Assembly (NCBI GenBank): GCA_021772875.1
Contig: JAJFLD010000073.1
Span: 1-6,975 of the forward strand
DNA length: 6,975 nucleotides
Direction: 5' to 3'
Source of the DNA: Ghiorsea sp.
GTDB taxonomy: Bacteria > Pseudomonadota > Zetaproteobacteria > Mariprofundales > Mariprofundaceae
The notes beneath the pieces were generated by a model, which ran no database searches, was not told the DNA's origin, and saw nothing but the letters and a program-made list of their open reading frames with translations. Of this stretch, positions 5,549 through 6,975 are shown in pieces (within the stretch, counting starts at the first letter, position 1; each line of letters opens with the position of its first letter). A program made the translations under genes and the position numbers.

Positions 5549-6310
5549 ATGTTATCCAAGCGTATTATCCCTTGCCTTGATGTGGCACATGGCCGAGTCG
5601 TCAAAGGTGTTCAGTTTGTTGATATTATTGATGCTGGCGACCCTGTGGAAGCAGCGATTAAATATGATGAGCAGGGTGCTGACGAGCTGTGTTTTTTAGA
5701 TATTCGTGCTAGCCATGAAAGCCGTGATACGCTTTATGACATGGTGACAGAAGTGGCAGAACACGTATTTATGCCACTCACTGTGGGTGGTGGAGTCAAA
5801 GCACTCAAAGATATTGAAGGTTTGTTGCATGCAGGTGCGGATAAAGTTTCTATCAACACGGCTGCAATTTTTAATCCTGAATTGGTTAAAGAAGCTGCTG
5901 AGCGTTTTGGATCGTCAACGATTGTGGTGGCAGTGGATGCTAAAAGTGTGGATAATCATTGGGAATGTTTTACCCACGGTGGCCGCAAACCCACAGGCAT
6001 CAATGCAGTTGAATGGGCAAAACGTATGTCCGATTATGGAGCAGGCGAAATTCTGCTTACAAGCATGGATGCCGATGGCACCAAAGCAGGGTATGACATC
6101 CCACTTACCCGTGCTGTGGCCGATGCGATTTCAGCCAATGTGATTGCTTCAGGTGGCGTGGGTACTTTGGAACACATGGCAGCAGGGCTTACAGATGGCA
6201 GAGCTGATGCCGTGCTTGCAGCATCCATCTTCCACTTTGGTGAGTTTACCATTGCTGAAACCAAAACATATTTGCAAGCCAAGGGTATACCCGTTCGCAC
6301 TCTTGCTTAA
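5549..6310 (+). CDS. hisF: Imidazole glycerol phosphate synthase, cyclase subunit
   Basis: HisF receives ammonia from the HisH glutaminase and converts PRFAR to imidazole glycerol phosphate and AICAR, the branch to purine synthesis. The 253-residue length and start MLSKRIIPCLDV are typical. Catalytic Asp11 and Asp130 (VAVDAK) are present, with LTVGGG (77-82), KVSINTAA (99-106), LLTSMDADGTKAGYD and the C-terminal ASIFHFGE. One oddity: residue 53 is Arg (DIRASHESRDT), where the family I recall has Thr (DITAS) after Asp51. Its ribosome binding site is embedded in the palindrome before it. HisH is not encoded here, so its partner is supplied from elsewhere. Function is secure; the effect of Arg53 is unknown. 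Confidence 0.98.
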   Translation: MLSKRIIPCLDVAHGRVVKGVQFVDIIDAGDPVEAAIKYDEQGADELCFLDIRASHESRDTLYDMVTEVAEHVFMPLTVGGGVKALKDIEGLLHAGADKVSINTAAIFNPELVKEAAERFGSSTIVVAVDAKSVDNHWECFTHGGRKPTGINAVEWAKRMSDYGAGEILLTSMDADGTKAGYDIPLTRAVADAISANVIASGGVGTLEHMAAGLTDGRADAVLAASIFHFGEFTIAETKTYLQAKGIPVRTLA

Positions 6311-6400
6311 TTTCGTCTATACTTAATTGGAGTGGTCGATAATGCGTTTTTTTTAAGCATTTTGATGTGATTACTTTATGCTCGGTGGGATGGTATTCTA
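6311..6400 (+). other. Spacer between hisF and the lipoprotein gene
   Basis: It is AT-rich, with a short inverted repeat AATGC (6341-6345) / GCATT (6357-6361) around a T8-containing loop; this is too weak to call a terminator. A possible promoter is TTCGCA (6294-6299, in hisF) with TATACT (6318-6323), 18 nt apart; the -35 is poor. GGTGGGA at 6384-6390, 10 nt before the next ATG, is a plausible ribosome binding site. Confidence 0.3.
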
Positions 6401-6975
6401 ATGATACAACTGTGTTATGTGCGCATTATATTATTGTGCGGTATGCTGATGCTTTCAGCCTGTCCAAGTAAGCAGAATACAGAAGGCTCTTTTGATGTTT
6501 ATGTGCGTGACTTAAATGGTAATGCTGTAGCAAATTGCCCCGTGTTGCTGGTTGGCGCTGGCTCAGAGCAGAAATACCTGCGTACAGATAAAAATGGGGT
6601 TGCTGATTTTGGCGTGCTGAGCGATGCTGCTTATGATATTCACGTGTTTGATGAGCTAAACAACACTGCTTATTCTCATGTGAACGCCTTTAATAATATT
6701 AATCCAAATATGGGCTACCCATTTTACGAATCAAACAAGCATACTTTGTCTATAAAGGGTGTTAACGTCTTTCCTCCAGTCCAGAGTTTTGTGGATTTAA
6801 GTTTCTCTATGCTGAATACGGATGCTTACGGGCAAAGTGCGACATTTTTCACGGGTTATTTTTTTACCGTTCCCGTTGTAGCGAATATCGCCTCGTTTCC
6901 TTTCAATATTTCTGCCAATAGTAGTGTATATGGTGATTTATACTTATCGCAGGGCAGAGGTTTTTCAGCCGCAGG
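6401..6975 (+). CDS. Putative lipoprotein with Ig-like N-terminal domain, 3' partial
   Basis: The frame is open from the ATG at 6401 to the right edge (191 complete codons). Residues 1-21 form a lipoprotein signal peptide: one Arg at 8, a hydrophobic core and lipobox LSAC, with Cys21 as the predicted lipidated residue. Pro at +2 is not the Asp that retains lipoproteins in the inner membrane, so the outer membrane is the likelier location. Residues about 30-85 (SFDVYVRDLNGNAVANCPV, then TDKNGVADFGVL and YDIHVF) look like a beta-sandwich of the carboxypeptidase-regulatory or Big_1 kind, with the typical D-x-N-G turns. Beyond this it is rich in Phe, Asn and Ser, with no motif I recognise. The upstream in-frame stop at 6368 and GGTGGGA at 6384-6390 support the start. 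Function unknown; the C-terminus is missing. Confidence 0.8.
   Translation, partial: MIQLCYVRIILLCGMLMLSACPSKQNTEGSFDVYVRDLNGNAVANCPVLLVGAGSEQKYLRTDKNGVADFGVLSDAAYDIHVFDELNNTAYSHVNAFNNINPNMGYPFYESNKHTLSIKGVNVFPPVQSFVDLSFSMLNTDAYGQSATFFTGYFFTVPVVANIASFPFNISANSSVYGDLYLSQGRGFSAA

Larger units (their letters stand above)
5451..5549 (+). other. 32-codon frame bridging hisA and hisF through the palindrome
   Basis: An ATG at 5451 overlaps the hisA stop (TGATG), and the frame runs unbroken to a TAA at 5547-5549 that overlaps the hisF ATG (TAATG). AAGGA at 5437-5441 sits 9 nt before it as a possible ribosome binding site. The predicted peptide has a basic first half and a short hydrophobic stretch (LDCFFLVSLCLGG). 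No family is recognised. It is probably not a functional protein; if translated, it could carry ribosomes through the hairpin and expose the hisF ribosome binding site. Chance is a fair alternative for so short a frame. Confidence 0.25.

Noticed and set aside
6341..6361. Terminator after hisF (AATGC/GCATT stem)
   Set aside because: The five-pair stem is AT-rich and the T-run lies in the loop instead of after the stem.

Overview
The window comes from a Gram-negative bacterium, most likely a proteobacterium of moderate to low GC by eye. It carries two genes for ADP-heptose synthesis (lipopolysaccharide inner core), a lipobox-bearing lipoprotein, lipB, and hisA/hisF of proteobacterial type. I cannot name the species from sequence alone; a marine iron-oxidiser-like proteobacterium is a guess only. 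No IS element, CRISPR array, tRNA or rRNA was seen, and no gene-free stretch exceeds 300 bases.

Layout. Positions 3-4032 (+) hold a tightly packed run of five genes. First comes the C-terminal part of a hybrid sensor histidine kinase cut by the window edge. It overlaps by 7 nt a radical SAM protein of the COG0731/TYW1-like type. Then follow gmhA (sedoheptulose-7-phosphate isomerase), a 43-codon single-helix membrane protein that starts with TTG, and rfaE2 (heptose-1-phosphate adenylyltransferase). The small gene and rfaE2 appear coupled through a TTGA stop/start overlap. The run ends tail-to-tail with lipB (-), the two stop codons sharing the four bases TTAA.

A 46-bp divergent spacer separates lipB from hisA (+). 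hisA and hisF catalyse two adjacent steps of histidine synthesis and would normally be nearly contiguous. Here they are split by 97 nt, most of it an imperfect palindrome built from 8-bp tandem repeats (CACARAGG type). Its right arm carries the hisF ribosome binding site. A 32-codon frame runs through the palindrome and overlaps both the hisA stop and the hisF start. After a 90-nt spacer the window ends inside a putative lipoprotein gene with an Ig-like N-terminal domain.

Most of the window is ordinary housekeeping metabolism. The points that deserve a second look are the hisA-hisF repeat and its possible control of hisF translation, the unrecognised small membrane protein inside the heptose operon, and an unusual residue 53 in HisF.
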